Shown here: piece by piece, positions 17,399 through 25,452 of the stretch
Position numbering within the stretch: position 1 is the first letter of the stretch
Layout: each line of letters begins with the position of its first letter
NCBI GenBank assembly: GCA_003251535.1
Contig: QKFD01000118.1
Location: 1 to 64,000, forward strand
DNA: 64,000 nt
Reading direction: 5' to 3'
DNA from: Chromatiales bacterium
GTDB lineage: Bacteria > Pseudomonadota > Gammaproteobacteria > Thiohalomonadales > Thiohalomonadaceae
Program-made: the position numbers and the translations under genes
Notes under the pieces: generated by a model
Database searches by the model: none
What the model was told of the DNA's origin: nothing
What the model saw: the letters and a program-made list of their open reading frames with translations, nothing else

Positions 17399-17932
17399 AT
17401 GCAGCGTATTGATTACCGCCGGGTCTTCCATGAGGTCTACGCCCCCGCCACTACGGGGCCGCACCAAGTACGGCTACCCCCGCTCAGCCTCCTCAGCCTC
17501 CCCGGCGCCCCCCTCGACAGCCCGCAGTTTGCCGCCGCCGCCACCACCCTGCGTGCCTGTGACCGCGCCCTCCGCCACCATATTGCCCACGGACCGATGG
17601 CGATCCGCTTCGCCCCCATGCCGCTGGAGCTACATCACGATGGGGAGAGGGGTTACTGGTTGTGCCTGATGCAGCCACCGGTGGTGACCCCCGAGCGACT
17701 CACCGCCAGCTGCCCCGCCACTCCCCCTCAGTTGCGGCCGTTACCGGAGGCGTGGGCATTCCAGCAGCGTTTTGACACCCCCGTACCACTGGCCACCGCC
17801 CTCCACCAGCTCACGGCGGCGGCCCAGGCCGAGGGGCTCCAACCGCTACCGGGCTATCAACTGATCCTGTTCAACGTGCAGGGGCAGGGAGAGGGCAGGC
17901 GCCGCACCCTGCTGCGCCTGCGACTGAGCTAA
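17399..17932 (+). CDS. GyrI-like small-molecule-binding domain protein (tentative)
   Basis: A 177-residue cytosolic protein starting 6 bp after the THI5-GGDEF gene, so probably cotranscribed. The N-terminal part (IDYRRVFHEVYAP, then VRLPPLSLLSLPGAP and FAAAATTLRA) resembles the start of GyrI-like/SOUL-fold proteins, which bind small ligands. The middle (LELHHDGERGYWLCLMQPP) and the C-terminal part (FQQRFDTPVPLATALHQLT, YQLILFNVQGQGEGRRRTLLRLRLS) continue plausibly, but I have no clear motif there. The assignment is by pattern only. If right, a cytoplasmic ligand binder next to a ligand-sensing cyclase would be a reasonable pairing. Confidence 0.45.
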   Translation: MQRIDYRRVFHEVYAPATTGPHQVRLPPLSLLSLPGAPLDSPQFAAAATTLRACDRALRHHIAHGPMAIRFAPMPLELHHDGERGYWLCLMQPPVVTPERLTASCPATPPQLRPLPEAWAFQQRFDTPVPLATALHQLTAAAQAEGLQPLPGYQLILFNVQGQGEGRRRTLLRLRLS

Positions 17933-17986
17933 TCGCTCGATGTGGCGGGGACCACCGGATCCCGCCTGGAGCGGCCGACTAGCCGA

Positions 17987-18298
17987 CTAGAGGTAGTGAC
18001 AGAGGTAATGCACCGTCTCCAGCACTTCGATATCAAAACTGCTGTTGGCCGGCACGGAGAACTCCTCGCCACCGGAGAACTCCTGCCACTGCTCTACCCC
18101 CGGTAGCCGCACCCGGCAGCGCCCCGCCACCAGCTCCATCCGCTCCGGTGCGCCGGTACCGAAGGTGAGGGCGGCAGGGAAGATGACCCCCACCGACTTG
18201 CGGCTACCGTCTGGCGTCAAGAGGGTGTAACTGACACACTTGCCGTCGAAATAGACGTTGGCCTGGCTGACAACACTGACATTATCGATCTGACTCAC
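17987..18298 (-). CDS. ppnP: Pyrimidine/purine nucleoside phosphorylase (PpnP, DUF1255)
   Basis: A 103-residue cupin-fold enzyme that phosphorolyses various nucleosides to the free base and ribose 1-phosphate. The N-terminal [21 protein letters not shown] and the central [25 protein letters not shown] are close to the E. coli YaiE/PpnP pattern; the C terminus [24 protein letters not shown] completes the domain. Normal length. The start is GTG at 18298, with AAGGAG at 6-nt spacing. It is monocistronic, convergent with the GyrI-like gene. Confidence 0.92.
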   Translation of the reverse strand: MSQIDNVSVVSQANVYFDGKCVSYTLLTPDGSRKSVGVIFPAALTFGTGAPERMELVAGRCRVRLPGVEQWQEFSGGEEFSVPANSSFDIEVLETVHYLCHYL

Positions 18299-18533
18299 AG
18301 TGGCTCCTTAGGGCCGGGGGACGAAACGCGCCAGCTTAGCAGAAGCGCAGCCCGCCACCGCCAGTGGCCCAGGACAAGGCCCCAAATAATCTCACCCTGC
18401 TCAGTCTCCAATAAGGGAGGCTGGCTAAGCTGGTGTACCATTCCACCCGACACAACCCATCCCACAGGCCGGAACCATTTTCCCCCAGCAGGGTCCGTGA
18501 AGCTAAATGTGAGAAGGGAGAGAGGCGAGCACT

Positions 18534-19226
18534 ATGGCAACGAAAACCTGGTTCAAGAAACTGTGGCGTGAATGGCGCGGCTTTGTGGTCTTTGCCATCA
18601 GCCTGCTCTTCTTCCGCAGCGCCATTGCGGACTGGTTCTTGGTCCCCAGCGGCTCCATGGAGCCCACCATCCTGATTGGCGACCACGTATTGACCAACCG
18701 GCTCGCCTACGACGCCAAACTCCCCTTCACCAACATCAGCCTGGCCCACCTGGATGACCCCCAGCGGGGCGATATTGTGGTGTTCGACTCGCCGCGGGAC
18801 GGTACCCGCCTGATCAAGCGGCTCATCGGACTGCCTGGAGATGTGATAGAGCTGCGCGCCAACCACCTCATCGTCAATGGCGAACAGGCCAGCTATACCC
18901 CCCTCTCCGCCGAACAGGTCGCCGAACTGGGTGAGCACCTCGCCCCCAATCAGCTCGCCTTTGAGGAGCAGTTAGGGGGGCTCAGTCACCCGGTATTTGT
19001 CAGCGATCACCGTGCCAATACCTACGCCAGTTTCGGCCCGGTGCAGGTGCCGGCGGAACACTACCTGATGCTAGGCGACAACCGCGACAACAGCGGCGAC
19101 TCGCGGGTTTTCGGCTTCGTCTCCCGCCATCTGCTTATCGGGCGCTCTGACACGGTGCTGGCCTCCCTGGATGCCGACCACTACTACCTACCGCGGGGCG
19201 ATCGCTTCCTCCACCACATGCCCTAG
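18534..19226 (+). CDS. lepB: Signal peptidase I
   Basis: A 230-residue inner-membrane serine protease that removes signal peptides. One N-terminal helix (about 17-36) is followed by box B, PSGSMEPTILIGD, with the nucleophile S41, box D, DGTRLIKRLIGLPGD, with the general base K95, and box E, MLGDNRDNSGDSR. It has one membrane span at the N terminus rather than the two of E. coli LepB, a common shorter form. ATG 18534 is chosen from an upstream AGAGAGG. No lepA or rnc is adjacent, unlike the classic arrangement; the gene downstream is an ABM-type protein that starts 26 bp after the stop. Confidence 0.92.
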   Translation: MATKTWFKKLWREWRGFVVFAISLLFFRSAIADWFLVPSGSMEPTILIGDHVLTNRLAYDAKLPFTNISLAHLDDPQRGDIVVFDSPRDGTRLIKRLIGLPGDVIELRANHLIVNGEQASYTPLSAEQVAELGEHLAPNQLAFEEQLGGLSHPVFVSDHRANTYASFGPVQVPAEHYLMLGDNRDNSGDSRVFGFVSRHLLIGRSDTVLASLDADHYYLPRGDRFLHHMP

Positions 19227-19252
19227 GCCCACACCTTAAAGGGAGAGCTGCC

Positions 19253-19546
19253 CTGTTCGTCGTCATTTTTCGGGCCACGCTGCGCGCGCTGGATAGCGAA
19301 TACAACACCACCGCTCAGCGGATGCGCGAGCTGGCCCTGGGTCAGTTTGGCTGTCTGGAGTTCCACTCCATCACGGAGGGTGATCAGGAGATCTCCCTCT
19401 CCTACTGGCCGGATGAGGCAAGCATCCGCGCCTGGCGTGAACACCCAGAGCACCGCTTGGCCCAACGGTTGGCGGGAGAGCGCTGGTATAAGGGCTATTC
19501 CGTACAGATAGCGGAGATCGCCCACGCCTATCAGAGCCTCCCGTAA
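19253..19546 (+). CDS. ABM-superfamily (dimeric alpha/beta barrel) protein with probable CTG start
   Basis: A 97-residue small protein of the antibiotic-biosynthesis-monooxygenase fold. The conserved part, FVVIFRATLRALDSEYN, MRELALGQFGCLEF, EISLSYWPDEASIRAWREHPEH and WYKGYSVQIAE, starts well before the first ATG (19322). The frame upstream has no ATG, GTG or TTG close by, but a CTG at 19253 sits just after AAGGGAGAG, so I take CTG as the start. Family members act as small oxygenases or have no known activity; the function here is unknown. It overlaps the 3' end of the convergent DUF3592-like gene by 16 bp. Confidence 0.65.
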   Translation: MFVVIFRATLRALDSEYNTTAQRMRELALGQFGCLEFHSITEGDQEISLSYWPDEASIRAWREHPEHRLAQRLAGERWYKGYSVQIAEIAHAYQSLP

Positions 19547-20628
19547 CCCCCTCGCCGCGGGCTGGGCCACCACCACCAGAAGGCGACGAGGGTCCAGATA
19601 AGGGGGAGAGGGGCAAACAGATAGGCCCCCCCAAAACCACGCACCAGCAGGACGCGCCGGGGATCCGCTGGATCGACCCAACACTCGCGCCGCTCCCCGG
19701 GGGGATAGCGCGTCAACTGGGCCTGCCCCGCACTCAGGGTCTCACTGAAGTGGCTGGCGGAGGCGAAACCGAGTGCCTGCTGCCGTGCCCCATCGAGGGT
19801 GTAGTTGAGGGAGAAGAGCGGCACCACCCGGCTGCTGGTCGAGTTCGTGCGGGTCGAGCCGCTACCGCTCCGGGCGTGGTAGAGATAGCCATCGACGATA
19901 TCGCACTGGGTCGCCCGATAGAGATACAGGGTGCGCCAATCCTCCCAAGCCATGGCGAGGAGGAGTCCCACCATGGTGATGCCAATGAGCAGGCCAAGCG
20001 CCGCGCCGAGGCGACCCCCACGTGGGCCACCCCCAGCGGAGTGGCGCCCCAAACCCCGCACCAACCCCAGCAGCAGGGGGCCTCCCAACAGCAGGGCCAG
20101 CACCACCACACCGGCCTTCGTCAGCTGTAGACCGCCCGCCAATGCCACCCCTTCGGCCTTGGCTGCCACAACGGCACGACCAGCACTAAAGCTGGCTATC
20201 CCCATCGGCGGCGTCTGGATCAATAGCCGAAACGTGGCGTGGGAGGAGGCGTCAGGGCGGGCTATCAGCTGGACCCGACAGGTGAGATCAAAGCCCTGGG
20301 CAAAGGGACCAGCCACCACCAACTCCCGCCGCTCAACATCCAGGAGTGCCTGGCACCCCGCCGGCGGTGGTTGCGCCAGAAGCAGATCGGTCGGCAGGGT
20401 GAAGACCGCCCGCGAGTAGTCGGTGGTTGGGCCGTCATTGCGGATCCGGAAACTGGCGGAGAAGGGCTCGCCTGCCACAATGGTGGACGGCAGCTCCAAC
20501 AGCGCCGAGCGGGCAAAGGCGGGGTCATCGGCAGGGGGTGTAGTCTGCGGCGGCTCCGCCCTGGCGCTCCCGACCGCTAGCCAGAATAGCGCCAGCGGTA
20601 CAAGCCACCGCCAGAGGGAGAGACGCAT
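19531..20628 (-). CDS. Membrane protein with signal peptide and DUF3592-like C-terminal half
   Basis: A 365-residue protein. A signal peptide (LWRWLVPLALFWLAVGSARA) precedes an exported Ig-like segment (about 40-150: FSASFRIRNDGPTTDYSRAVFTLP). Hydrophobic segments at about 175-195 and 210-228 follow, then a domain with YRATQCDIVDGYLYHARSGSGS, YTLDGARQQALGFA and YPPGERRECWVDPADPRRVLL, which is the DUF3592 signature (C-x-V-DP and a final helix, LFAPLPLIWTLVAFWWWW). The role is unknown. The start is ATG 20628; a TTG at 20634 is possible. It begins 9 bp after the stop of the retropepsin-like gene and overlaps the convergent ABM gene by 16 bp. Confidence 0.6.
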   Translation of the reverse strand: MRLSLWRWLVPLALFWLAVGSARAEPPQTTPPADDPAFARSALLELPSTIVAGEPFSASFRIRNDGPTTDYSRAVFTLPTDLLLAQPPPAGCQALLDVERRELVVAGPFAQGFDLTCRVQLIARPDASSHATFRLLIQTPPMGIASFSAGRAVVAAKAEGVALAGGLQLTKAGVVVLALLLGGPLLLGLVRGLGRHSAGGGPRGGRLGAALGLLIGITMVGLLLAMAWEDWRTLYLYRATQCDIVDGYLYHARSGSGSTRTNSTSSRVVPLFSLNYTLDGARQQALGFASASHFSETLSAGQAQLTRYPPGERRECWVDPADPRRVLLVRGFGGAYLFAPLPLIWTLVAFWWWWPSPRRGGYGRL

Positions 20629-20637
20629 CGCCAATAC

Positions 20638-21309
20638 TTAAAATTTGGTCCGCAGTACCATCGCCTGGCCGTCATGCCGCATATCCAGGCGGCCGAGAAA
20701 TGACATGCCGAGCAGGGTCATGGCGGGGAAATCGCCCTCCAGAACAGAGGCCTCGACATTGTGCAGTGAGACATCCCCCACCTTGACCGTATCGAGATTG
20801 ACCATCCAAGCCCGCTCCATCCGCGAGGCAGTCTGCACCCCGATGGGTTTGCCCTTGTAGCGATAGTCCACCCCGAGCTGGCGGGCAACGGTGGAGTTCA
20901 TGGCGATGGTGGTCGCCCCGGTATCGACCAGAAACTCCACCGGCATCCCGTTGATGCTGCCATGGGTGCGGTACATGCCACTGGTATCGGGATAGAGGCG
21001 CACCTCCGCCTGCTCCGGGGTGGTGAAACCTCCGCCCAAAGAGCCGCTTGCCCCCAGCTCCAGACGACGACTCTTTCCATCGACCTCGACCACCGCCGCC
21101 TTGCTGTCGGCAGAGAGGAGTTTGACCCCCTCGGGAGAGGTCTGCCCCTGCTTCAGGGTGCGCCGCTTGCCGTCGATGACCACCACGGCCATCCCTGGGA
21201 GCAGCGCCTTGGCCTCCACCTCAATGGCCTGGGCCGTTGGCGATGTGGGTAGCAGTGTCAGCGCCAACAGGACACTTACTATGGGAGGCAGGCTGCTTCG
21301 TCTACTCAT
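20638..21309 (-). CDS. Retropepsin-like aspartic protease, exported (TIGR02281 type)
   Basis: A 223-residue protein with an N-terminal signal or anchor sequence (VSVLLALTLLPTSPTAQA). The catalytic motif is FLVDTGATTIAMN at about 126-138, preceded by DTSGMYRTHGSINGMPVEF, and the downstream TLLGMSFLGRLDM supplies the second hydrophobic-hydrophobic-Gly of a single-domain retropepsin that works as a dimer. It is probably periplasmic. Substrate unknown. The ATG at 21309 overlaps the pgpA stop by 4 bp (ATGA-type), so the two are coupled. Confidence 0.8.
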   Translation of the reverse strand: MSRRSSLPPIVSVLLALTLLPTSPTAQAIEVEAKALLPGMAVVVIDGKRRTLKQGQTSPEGVKLLSADSKAAVVEVDGKSRRLELGASGSLGGGFTTPEQAEVRLYPDTSGMYRTHGSINGMPVEFLVDTGATTIAMNSTVARQLGVDYRYKGKPIGVQTASRMERAWMVNLDTVKVGDVSLHNVEASVLEGDFPAMTLLGMSFLGRLDMRHDGQAMVLRTKF

Positions 21310-21794
21310 AGGAAGATACCTTTGTCAATAAGAAATGCCACGGTTTGCAGCAATAACACACCGTAAACTCCCGCCAGCAGGTCATCCAGCATGATACCGA
21401 CGCCTCCGCCGACCCTGCGGTCAACCCAACCGATGGGCCACGGTTTGACGATATCGAACAGACGGAAGACCACAAACCCAGCCAATACCCAAGGCCAGGT
21501 GGCCGGCAGCCCAACCATGGTCAGTAGGTAGCCGGCAAACTCATCGATGACGATGGCGCCGTGGTCATGTACCCCCAGGGCACGGGAGGCGCGACCACAG
21601 AGCCACGCCCCCACCACCGTGACCACAACCAAGGCCACGGCATACCAGAGAGGGCCGAGGGGGGCGAGCAGGAGATAGAGCGGCACGGCGGCCGCAGTTC
21701 CAGCGGTACCAGGGGCGTAGCGAGAGAGCCCCGAACCGAGTCCAAAGGCTAGAAAGTGGCCGGGATCGGCAATGAGATCACGCGGTTCTGTCAC
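21306..21794 (-). CDS. pgpA: Phosphatidylglycerophosphatase A
   Basis: A 162-residue inner-membrane phosphatase that converts phosphatidylglycerophosphate to phosphatidylglycerol. The family pattern is clear: HFLAFGLGSGLSRYAPGTAGT at the N terminus, DHGAIVIDEFAGYLLTM with the acidic residues of the active site, FRLFDIVKPWPIGWVDRR, and a final GIMLDDLLAGVYG. About four helices. Start GTG at 21794. In many proteobacteria pgpA follows thiL; here it lies divergent from lexA and upstream of the retropepsin-like gene, with which it overlaps. Confidence 0.92.
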   Translation of the reverse strand: MTEPRDLIADPGHFLAFGLGSGLSRYAPGTAGTAAAVPLYLLLAPLGPLWYAVALVVVTVVGAWLCGRASRALGVHDHGAIVIDEFAGYLLTMVGLPATWPWVLAGFVVFRLFDIVKPWPIGWVDRRVGGGVGIMLDDLLAGVYGVLLLQTVAFLIDKGIFL

Positions 21795-21888
21795 AGGTCC
21801 GACTCAAAATGGGAGAAGTAGGGGATTTACCCCGATTACACCTGGCTGTCTACTGAAAAAGCAGTAGAACATACATGTTGGGCGTCGC

Positions 21889-21916
21889 TATAATGCGCGC
21901 CTGTATGTCCATACAG
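21889..21916 (+). promoter_or_regulatory. lexA promoter -10 and SOS box
   Basis: TATAAT at 21889-21894 is followed by CTGTATGTCCATACAG at 21901-21916, a full CTG-N10-CAG palindrome of the E. coli type placed over the expected transcription start. LexA binding here would give autoregulation. A weaker AT-rich palindrome (TACTGAAAAAGCAGTA) lies about 40 bp upstream but lacks the right spacing. Confidence 0.88.
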
Positions 21917-21929
21917 AGAATATATATCC

Positions 21930-22532
21930 ATGGAACTCACCGCGCGCCAAACCGAGATCCTCCGCCTCATCCGCGATCGGATCGAAGAGAATGGGATGCC
22001 CCCAACCCGCGCCGAAATCGCCACGGAGTTCGGCTTCAGTTCACCCAACGCCGCAGAGAGCCATCTGCGGGCGCTGGCCCGCAAGGGGGCCATTGAGCTA
22101 ATCCCCGGCTCCTCCCGCGGTATCCGCCTCAAAGAGGTTCCAGGTGGCCTGCCTGTGGTAGGGCGGGTGGCGGCCGGCCACCCTATCCTGGCCACAGAGC
22201 ATATCGAAACCAGCTACCGTATCGACCCCCAGCTGTTCCGCCCCCGAGCCGACTATCTGTTGCGGGTCAAGGGGATGAGTATGCAGGGGGCCGGTATCTT
22301 AGATGGTGATCTGCTAGTGGTCCATCGCACACCGGAGGCGCGGGATGGCCAGATCGTAGTCGCCCGGTTAGGCGATGAGGTGACGGTCAAACGGCTCAAA
22401 CGCAAGGGGCGGCAGATCCTACTGCTGCCGGAGAATCCCGCCTTCGAGGCCATCAAGGTGAGCGCCAGCCAAGATAACTTTGCCATCGAGGGGATCGGCG
22501 TAGGGATCCTGCGCAACGGCGAACTCAACTGA
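21930..22532 (+). CDS. lexA: LexA repressor
   Basis: A 200-residue SOS repressor. Residues 1-65 form the winged helix ([28 protein letters not shown] in parts) that reads CTG-N10-CAG boxes. The self-cleavage site is A82-G83 in RVAAGHP, with catalytic S117 in KGMSMQGAG and K154 in VTVKRLKR. RecA filaments trigger the cleavage. The SOS box 13 bp before the ATG shows autoregulation. No recA, sulA or other SOS gene follows directly; the downstream sequence has a hairpin and then the convergent corA. Confidence 0.96.
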   Translation: MELTARQTEILRLIRDRIEENGMPPTRAEIATEFGFSSPNAAESHLRALARKGAIELIPGSSRGIRLKEVPGGLPVVGRVAAGHPILATEHIETSYRIDPQLFRPRADYLLRVKGMSMQGAGILDGDLLVVHRTPEARDGQIVVARLGDEVTVKRLKRKGRQILLLPENPAFEAIKVSASQDNFAIEGIGVGILRNGELN

Positions 22533-22552
22533 TCCCCCCACCCCACTAGACA

Positions 22553-22594
22553 CACCACCCTACGGAATCTTTCGCGCTGCACCGTAGGGTGGTG
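22553..22594 (+). terminator. Long hairpin after lexA
   Basis: CACCACCCTACGG (22553-22565) pairs perfectly over 13 bp with CCGTAGGGTGGTG (22582-22594). It begins 20 bases after the lexA stop, between convergent lexA and corA. No clear T-run follows, so it may be a bidirectional stop or a repeated-palindrome-type element. Confidence 0.5.
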
Positions 22595-22679
22595 GTGGGA
22601 CGCACCTAGTATCACGCCCCTCCTCCCCCGGCCAGCCGCCACGGGCTGGCACGCTACCAGGGGTTACCCACCTCCAGTG

Positions 22680-23627
22680 CTACAACCACCCTTTGCGCTT
22701 GAAATACCAGTAAGGGGCGAAGCCGGCGAGGAACATCAGCGCCAGGGCGGCGGGATAGCCAAAGCGCCAGCTCAACTCGGGCATGTGCTGGAAGTTCATG
22801 CCGTAGATGCTGGCCACCAAGGTGGGCGGCAGGAAGACCACGGCGGCGATGGAGAAGATCTTGATGATCTGGTTCTGCTGGATGTTGATGAAGCCTTGGG
22901 CGGCATCCATCAGGAAGTTGACCTTCTCAAACAAAAAGCTGTTGTGCGGTAAGAGCGAGTCGATGTCATGCAGGATCTCCCGCACCCGCTCGGCATTCTC
23001 CGGGGAGAGCCGACCGCGCCGCAGGAGGAAGGTGAGGGCGCGCTGGGAGTCCATCAGACAGAGCCGCACCTTACCGTTGAGGTCCTCGTGCCGTCCCAAC
23101 TCATCGATGGCGAACTCTAGATCGGAACTCTCCTCCTCCAGCACCAGGCGACTCGCCTGCTCCAGCCCCTCATAAACCCGTTCCAAGGTATCGGCCAGGG
23201 TCTCCACCTTGGTCTCGAACAGGGTGATGAGGATGGAGAGCGGGTCACTGGCCAGGCCGGTCTGCCGCCGCGCCCGCAGCCGCATCAGGCGGAAGGCCGG
23301 GATGTCTCGATCCCGCAGGGTAATGAGCCGCTCACCGCTCAGGGTAAAGGCGACGGTGGTGTTCTTGGGGCGTCCCTCCACCTCGTGCAGGAAGAAGGAG
23401 TGGATATGCAGCCCAGCCTCATCCTCGAAGGAGCGGGCCGATGCCTCGATCTCCTCCACCTCATCCTCATCCGGCAGGTGCTGGCGGTAGAGCGCCTCCA
23501 CGGTATGGCGCTCCTCGTCACTCGGGGCCACCAGGTCAACCCAAGCGGCATCGGTCAAACGCGGCTGCGCCTCTGCCGGCGGCAGGGGCGAGAGGCGATC
23601 GGCACAGATGGTAAAGGCGTACAACAT
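22680..23627 (-). CDS. corA: CorA-family magnesium/cobalt transporter
   Basis: A 315-residue channel-forming transporter. The large N-terminal cytoplasmic funnel (1-250) is followed by two C-terminal helices; the first ends with the signature YGMNFQHMPEL, which forms the selectivity loop, and the protein ends YWYFKRKGWL. The acidic stretch DEDEVEEIEASARSFEDEAG near residue 52 is common in CorA. Length and layout are those of the E. coli type. ATG 23627 has no strong Shine-Dalgarno. It is monocistronic; the 269 bp upstream hold no other gene. Confidence 0.92.
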   Translation of the reverse strand: MLYAFTICADRLSPLPPAEAQPRLTDAAWVDLVAPSDEERHTVEALYRQHLPDEDEVEEIEASARSFEDEAGLHIHSFFLHEVEGRPKNTTVAFTLSGERLITLRDRDIPAFRLMRLRARRQTGLASDPLSILITLFETKVETLADTLERVYEGLEQASRLVLEEESSDLEFAIDELGRHEDLNGKVRLCLMDSQRALTFLLRRGRLSPENAERVREILHDIDSLLPHNSFLFEKVNFLMDAAQGFINIQQNQIIKIFSIAAVVFLPPTLVASIYGMNFQHMPELSWRFGYPAALALMFLAGFAPYWYFKRKGWL

Positions 23628-23896
23628 AAGGGGATTTCCGCGGCTCGGAGGGGCGCGGGCGCCATGTTAATCCCATTGCGTTACCGCTGAAAGGGCATCC
23701 CCCACAATTCCCCAGCGGGATGGCCCAGGGCGATCCTGGCGGGCTACCCGCACGCCATTGCTGACCCCTTCAAGCGCCCCCTCGCGGTGGTTGGGGCGAG
23801 CCGATTTCGGCTGGCGGCGATGCACCCAGCTGGTCGGCAAGGAGCACCCTTGGCCCCCCTTCAAGGGGTGGCCAGGACAGACCACATCCCAGGTCC

Positions 23897-24505
23897 CTAC
23901 TTCACCTGCGCCACAAACTCCGCCAGTTGCCCAAGCACCGTTGCGGTGGCCTGGTTGAGGGCGGCGACCCCGCCAGCGGGATCCCGGCTGGGGGCCGGTG
24001 CCTCGGCCTCCAAGATGCGGGTGGCCACCACCCGGCCAGAGGCGGCGTCCGAGAGCTGCACCCGCAGCGCCACCACCCCTGCGCTCGCCTCTTGGGTGAA
24101 GCGCTGGTGGAAGGAGAGCACGGTGGTGTCGAGGTAGTAATCGGCATAGCTGGCGGTACTACCGGCCCCCAACACGGTCAACCGGGGCGCGCTCTCCAGT
24201 GCCCGCACGATGAGCGGCTCCAGCATCCGCGCTGGGGTGTCGGCCCACTCGTTGTTGGCGAAGTGGTCGAGCCGATAGGGGGCCTCGGTGTAGATCATGT
24301 GCGCCGTGGCATAGCCCGAGCGGGCCCGAGGTTGGGCCACCGCCACCACCCGTACAGGGCCGTTGGCCTCCGCCGTCGTGACCGGCAGCTCCGGTGCCAA
24401 CACAAACTGCTGCGGCGCCGCCTCCGTCATCCGACCCACCGCGGTACAACCAGAGAGCAACACCAGCGCGCTCAGTAGTAGCGCCCTTAATCCACGTCTC
24501 ATCAT
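23897..24505 (-). CDS. ABC-type transport auxiliary lipoprotein (PqiC/YmbA-like)
   Basis: A 202-residue predicted outer-membrane lipoprotein: lipobox LLSGC at about 17-21, no Asp after the Cys. The body (FVLAPELPV, RVVAVAQPRARSGYATAHMIYTEAPYRLDHFANNEWADTPARML in parts) matches DUF330/ABC_trans_aux, proteins that accompany MCE transporters as the outer-membrane partner. It is the last gene of the mla-like operon, overlapping the MlaD-like gene by 4 bp, so it probably takes the place of MlaA/MlaC in this lipid-trafficking system. Confidence 0.82.
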   Translation of the reverse strand: MMRRGLRALLLSALVLLSGCTAVGRMTEAAPQQFVLAPELPVTTAEANGPVRVVAVAQPRARSGYATAHMIYTEAPYRLDHFANNEWADTPARMLEPLIVRALESAPRLTVLGAGSTASYADYYLDTTVLSFHQRFTQEASAGVVALRVQLSDAASGRVVATRILEAEAPAPSRDPAGGVAALNQATATVLGQLAEFVAQVK

Positions 24506-25452
24506 CTCTCTCCCGGTCCTGGGCGCGCCTCGCGCCCACCGAATACCAGTGCCCCAGGATCCCGCTCCACCTGGCGAGCCGCCCGTTCCAAGGTCTGGAT
24601 CAACCCCTCCAATTCACCCAGGGCGCGGTCCATGCGTACCAGGGTGCCACGGGAGAAGTGCTGCATCCCGCTATCGATCCCCCCAGCCATGCTCTCCACG
24701 GCCCCGGCGGCCTGACTCACCTCGTTCAGACTGGCACGGGTTGACTCCAGCGCCGCCAATGCGGTGCGGGTCAACTCCGGCAACCGCTGGGTGGCATCCA
24801 CGGTGTGTTGGGAGGCGGTGGCAAGATTGTCGAGGGTGGTGGTGATGGCGCCGCTACCATTGGCCAGGGTGGCGGTGATCTGCTCCACATGGGCCAAGGT
24901 ATCGGCCACCCGATCACGATTCTCGACCCCCAGTAGGGAGTCCACCTTCTCCACCGAGGCGGAGATCTGTGCCAATAGGGAGTCGAAGCGCGCCAATAGG
25001 TCAGGCAGGGCGTTCTCCAACCGATTGAAGAGCGAGGGGCCAGTGGCGATCTCAGGATAGGGCTCCGCTGGATTCCCCTGTAGTGGCGGTGAGGCGAGGC
25101 TCCCCCCCTTCAGCTCGATGTAGGTGAGGCCGGTGATAAAGCCACGTGAGGCGATCACCGCCACCGTATCCTGCTTCACCGGCACCCCCTCCGTGATATC
25201 GAGCAGCAGCCGCACCCGCTCCGGATTATCGGGATCGAGGCTGATACTCCGCACTTGACCCACATCGACCCCGCGATATTTGACCGGGGCATTGGGGTTG
25301 AGCCCCGCCACCGACTCACGGGTGTAGGCGATGAAGGTCTGGAAGTTGCCCGCCTGCCCCTTGGTCACCAACCAGAGGGTGGTGAGGATGATGGCGACCC
25401 CCATCACCAGTACAAACAGCCCCACCAGAACGTAGTTCACCTTCGGATTCAT
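24502..25452 (-). CDS. MlaD-family MCE-domain protein
   Basis: A 316-residue inner-membrane-anchored lipid-binding protein. One N-terminal helix (about 7-29, YVLVGLFVLVMGVAIILTT) is followed by a single MCE domain (about 38-115: TRESVAGLNPNAPVKYRGVDVGQV, then SRGFITGLTYIELKGG). A long helical C-terminal region (about 130-300) rich in Leu, Ala and Thr could form a hexameric needle or coil like that of longer MCE proteins. E. coli MlaD is shorter (about 180), so this belongs to the longer, YebT/PqiB-leaning or Pseudomonas-type class. It overlaps the ATPase gene by 4 bp (ATGA). Confidence 0.88.
   Translation of the reverse strand: MNPKVNYVLVGLFVLVMGVAIILTTLWLVTKGQAGNFQTFIAYTRESVAGLNPNAPVKYRGVDVGQVRSISLDPDNPERVRLLLDITEGVPVKQDTVAVIASRGFITGLTYIELKGGSLASPPLQGNPAEPYPEIATGPSLFNRLENALPDLLARFDSLLAQISASVEKVDSLLGVENRDRVADTLAHVEQITATLANGSGAITTTLDNLATASQHTVDATQRLPELTRTALAALESTRASLNEVSQAAGAVESMAGGIDSGMQHFSRGTLVRMDRALGELEGLIQTLERAARQVERDPGALVFGGREARPGPGER

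Noticed and set aside
21850-21866. Second SOS box upstream of lexA
   Set aside because: TACTGAAAAAGCAGTA has CTG and CAG, but the spacing is 6 instead of 10 bases.
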